From positions 1-5,413 of the forward strand of contig CAMLNJ010000246.1 of the NCBI GenBank assembly GCA_946481225.1: 5,413 nt of DNA, written 5' to 3'. Below the pieces are notes generated by a model. It did not search any database and had not been told where the DNA came from. It saw only the letters and a program-made list of their open reading frames with translations. The first letter of the stretch is position 1. Each line of letters starts with the position of its first letter. Position numbers and translations under genes: made by a program. This stretch comes from an uncultured Verrucomicrobiota bacterium (GTDB taxonomy: Bacteria > Verrucomicrobiota > Verrucomicrobiae > Opitutales > Opitutaceae). Positions 4,052 to 5,413 of this stretch are shown in pieces.

Positions 4052-5413
4052 ATGAGCGCCACCTCCGCCTCCCCGCTCGAAATAGCCAAGCACTCCCGCC
4101 CCGGGCTTGGCTGCGCGATCCCCTTCGGCGTGCTGTTCGCAGCCGTCGGGCTCGTCGCCTTCTGGTTTGTCACGGTGCGCCCCCTCCTGCGCTCGTCGCA
4201 AAGCGCGAACTGGATCGAGGCGCCCTGCGAGATCCTCTCGAGCGAACTCGCCGTCAGCCACGGCTCCGATAGCACCACCTACCGCGTCGTCATCCGCTAC
4301 CGCTACGAATGGCCGCCCGCCTCGCTCACGGTGGAACCCGCCGCCGCCGGCACGGGCGGCGAAGCCTCCTCCCCCGCCCGCGCCTACGAAAGCGAGCGCT
4401 ACGATTTCACCGAAGGCTCGACCAACGTCGGGGTGGAACGCATGCGCGCCGCCGTTCGCGACCATCCGCCCGGCCTCCGCACCGTGTGCTACGTCGACCC
4501 CGCCGATCCGGCCTCCGCCGTGCTCGCGCGCGACACGCCCCCCACCGTCTGGTTTGGCTGTTTGACCCTTCTCTTCCCGCTCTTCGGGATCGGCTTTATC
4601 GTCTTCGCGTGGCGCGCGCGCAGCCGCCCCGACCGGTCCCCCCTCGCCGGCGCCTCCATCCGTCCCTCGCTCGCCTTTAAACGCGGACACGCCCGGGCGC
4701 TCGCGCTCACACCGGACGCCGCCGACCCCGTCCCGCCCGGCGAGATCGTGCTCAAGCCCTCCGCCGGCCGAATCCCGGCCTTTGTCGGCCTCGCCTTTTT
4801 CGCGCTCTTCTGGAACGGCATCCTTGGCGTCATCGGCTACAACGTGATCGCCGACTTCGGCGGCGGTTTCACCTGGTTCATCCTACTCTTTCTCGTTCCC
4901 TTCGTCCTCGTCGGCCTGCTTTTCCTCGGCGCCGCCCTCCAGGCCTTCTCCCGCCTTTTCGCCCCCGCGGTCGAGGTCCGCCTCGACCCCTCGCTCCTCC
5001 GCCTCGGCTCGCGCGCTCCCTTCACCTGGCGACTCCGCGGCCGCGGCGTTCGCCGGCTGGCCGTCCGCCTCGTCGCCCGCGAGGAGGCCTCCTACCGGCA
5101 AGGCACCTCGACCACCACCGACCGGGCCGATTTTCACCGGGGCGTCGTATTCGAGTCGTCCGACTTCCTGAGTCTCGCCGAGGGCCGCGCCGAGATCGCC
5201 CTGCCCGGCGAGAACGCCGCGCCGGCCTTCGCCGCCGCAAACAACAAGCTCGTCTGGGAACTCGTCTTCGACGGCGAGATCCCGTGGCGCGCCGATGTCG
5301 ACGACCGCTTTGTCCTCCCCGTCCGCGGCCCCGAACGCCCGCCCCCCCCCGCCACCCCGCCCGAAACGACCCCCCACGCCCGCCCAGGACACACCCTCTG
5401 GAGCGTCGACCGC
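4052..5413 (+). CDS. DUF3592 membrane protein, 3'-truncated by the window edge
   Basis: An uninterrupted frame of 454 codons runs off the right edge. Predicted membrane segments are near residues 20-43, 165-187, 240-263 and 272-296. Between the first two lies a DUF3592 domain: NWIEAPCEILSSE (53-65), the strand YRVVIRYRYEW (77-87), YESERYDF (112-119) and the typical ending GLRTVCYVDPADPASAVL (141-158). Residues 88-110 are an Ala/Gly/Ser-rich insertion. After the fourth helix, residues 303-427 look beta-rich, with WRLRGRGVRRLAVRL (326-340) and WELVFDGEIPWRAD followed by FVLPV (402-424). This resembles the immunoglobulin/arrestin-like tails I associate with large DUF3592 proteins; that comparison is inference. 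A proline linker follows, then the edge. The function of DUF3592 is unknown. The gene begins 39 bases after the symporter stop, so read-through from that operon is possible. An in-frame TTG at 4040, nine bases after GGAGG (4026-4030), is a credible alternative start adding four residues. Confidence 0.85.
   Translation, partial: MSATSASPLEIAKHSRPGLGCAIPFGVLFAAVGLVAFWFVTVRPLLRSSQSANWIEAPCEILSSELAVSHGSDSTTYRVVIRYRYEWPPASLTVEPAAAGTGGEASSPARAYESERYDFTEGSTNVGVERMRAAVRDHPPGLRTVCYVDPADPASAVLARDTPPTVWFGCLTLLFPLFGIGFIVFAWRARSRPDRSPLAGASIRPSLAFKRGHARALALTPDAADPVPPGEIVLKPSAGRIPAFVGLAFFALFWNGILGVIGYNVIADFGGGFTWFILLFLVPFVLVGLLFLGAALQAFSRLFAPAVEVRLDPSLLRLGSRAPFTWRLRGRGVRRLAVRLVAREEASYRQGTSTTTDRADFHRGVVFESSDFLSLAEGRAEIALPGENAAPAFAAANNKLVWELVFDGEIPWRADVDDRFVLPVRGPERPPPPATPPETTPHARPGHTLWSVDR
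4084..4112 (+). repeat. Inverted repeat inside the 5' end of the DUF3592 gene
   Basis: AGCCAAGC (4084-4091) and GCTTGGCT (4105-4112) are perfect reverse complements around a 13-base loop, about 30 bases into the coding region. The seven bases GCCAAGC also occur at 4015-4021, just after the symporter stop, so the right arm has two possible partners in the same mRNA. It could influence initiation or mRNA stability, or be chance. Confidence 0.45.

Noticed and set aside
2374..4272. 632-codon + frame overlapping the symporter
   Set aside because: It is an Arg/His/Pro-rich translation typical of an out-of-frame reading of high-GC3 coding DNA, and it spans the symporter stop without any family signal.
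3623..4690. - strand frame of 355 codons across the symporter end and DUF3592 start
   Set aside because: It is a low-complexity Gly/Ala/Glu shadow. The + strand frame carries DUF3592 motifs and membrane helices.
1..5413. Defence system, mobile element, CRISPR array or tRNA
   Set aside because: I found no transposase, nuclease, integrase or helicase motif, no regularly spaced repeats and no cloverleaf pattern. Composition is uniform, with no sign of recent transfer.

Overview
The window is very GC-rich, with codons strongly biased to C or G at the third position. Every gene I can support lies on the + strand. The codon style, the Shine-Dalgarno-poor starts, and a DUF485/acetate-permease pair next to a large DUF3592 membrane protein suggest a free-living Verrucomicrobiota bacterium of the Opitutaceae type. 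That assignment is inferred from overall style; no marker gene is present.

Positions 1-1510 hold two unrecognised genes that probably form one transcription unit. The first (1-720) is the 3' part of an Ala/Leu-rich, helical, soluble-looking protein ending in a proline linker and a short basic amphipathic tail. The second starts 16 bases later (737-1510) and encodes a proline-rich head followed by a long charged coiled coil. Positions 1511-1901 contain no convincing gene. They hold three inverted repeats and one AT-rich patch that may be a promoter.

Positions 1902-4012 are a two-gene transport operon. A 101-residue DUF485 membrane protein overlaps by ATGA a 602-residue sodium:solute symporter family protein of the acetate-permease (ActP/MctC) group. 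This is the yjcH-actP arrangement known from the Escherichia coli acs-yjcH-actP operon, but no acetyl-CoA synthetase gene is in the window. The symporter keeps residues matching the Na2 sodium site of vSGLT/PutP and has a long hydrophilic loop of about 70 residues between its sixth and seventh membrane segments.

From 4052 (or an alternative TTG at 4040) an open frame runs off the right edge for 454 codons. It encodes a DUF3592 membrane protein with four predicted membrane segments and a C-terminal beta-rich domain. Its 5' end contains a perfect inverted repeat that has a second possible upstream pairing partner.

I see no mobile element, CRISPR array, tRNA, rRNA, toxin-antitoxin pair or defence system. 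Most of the window is ordinary chromosomal housekeeping and transport. The points most worth a second look are the two unknown proteins, the symporter's ion site and loop, the tail domain of the DUF3592 protein, and the inverted repeats upstream of the transport operon.
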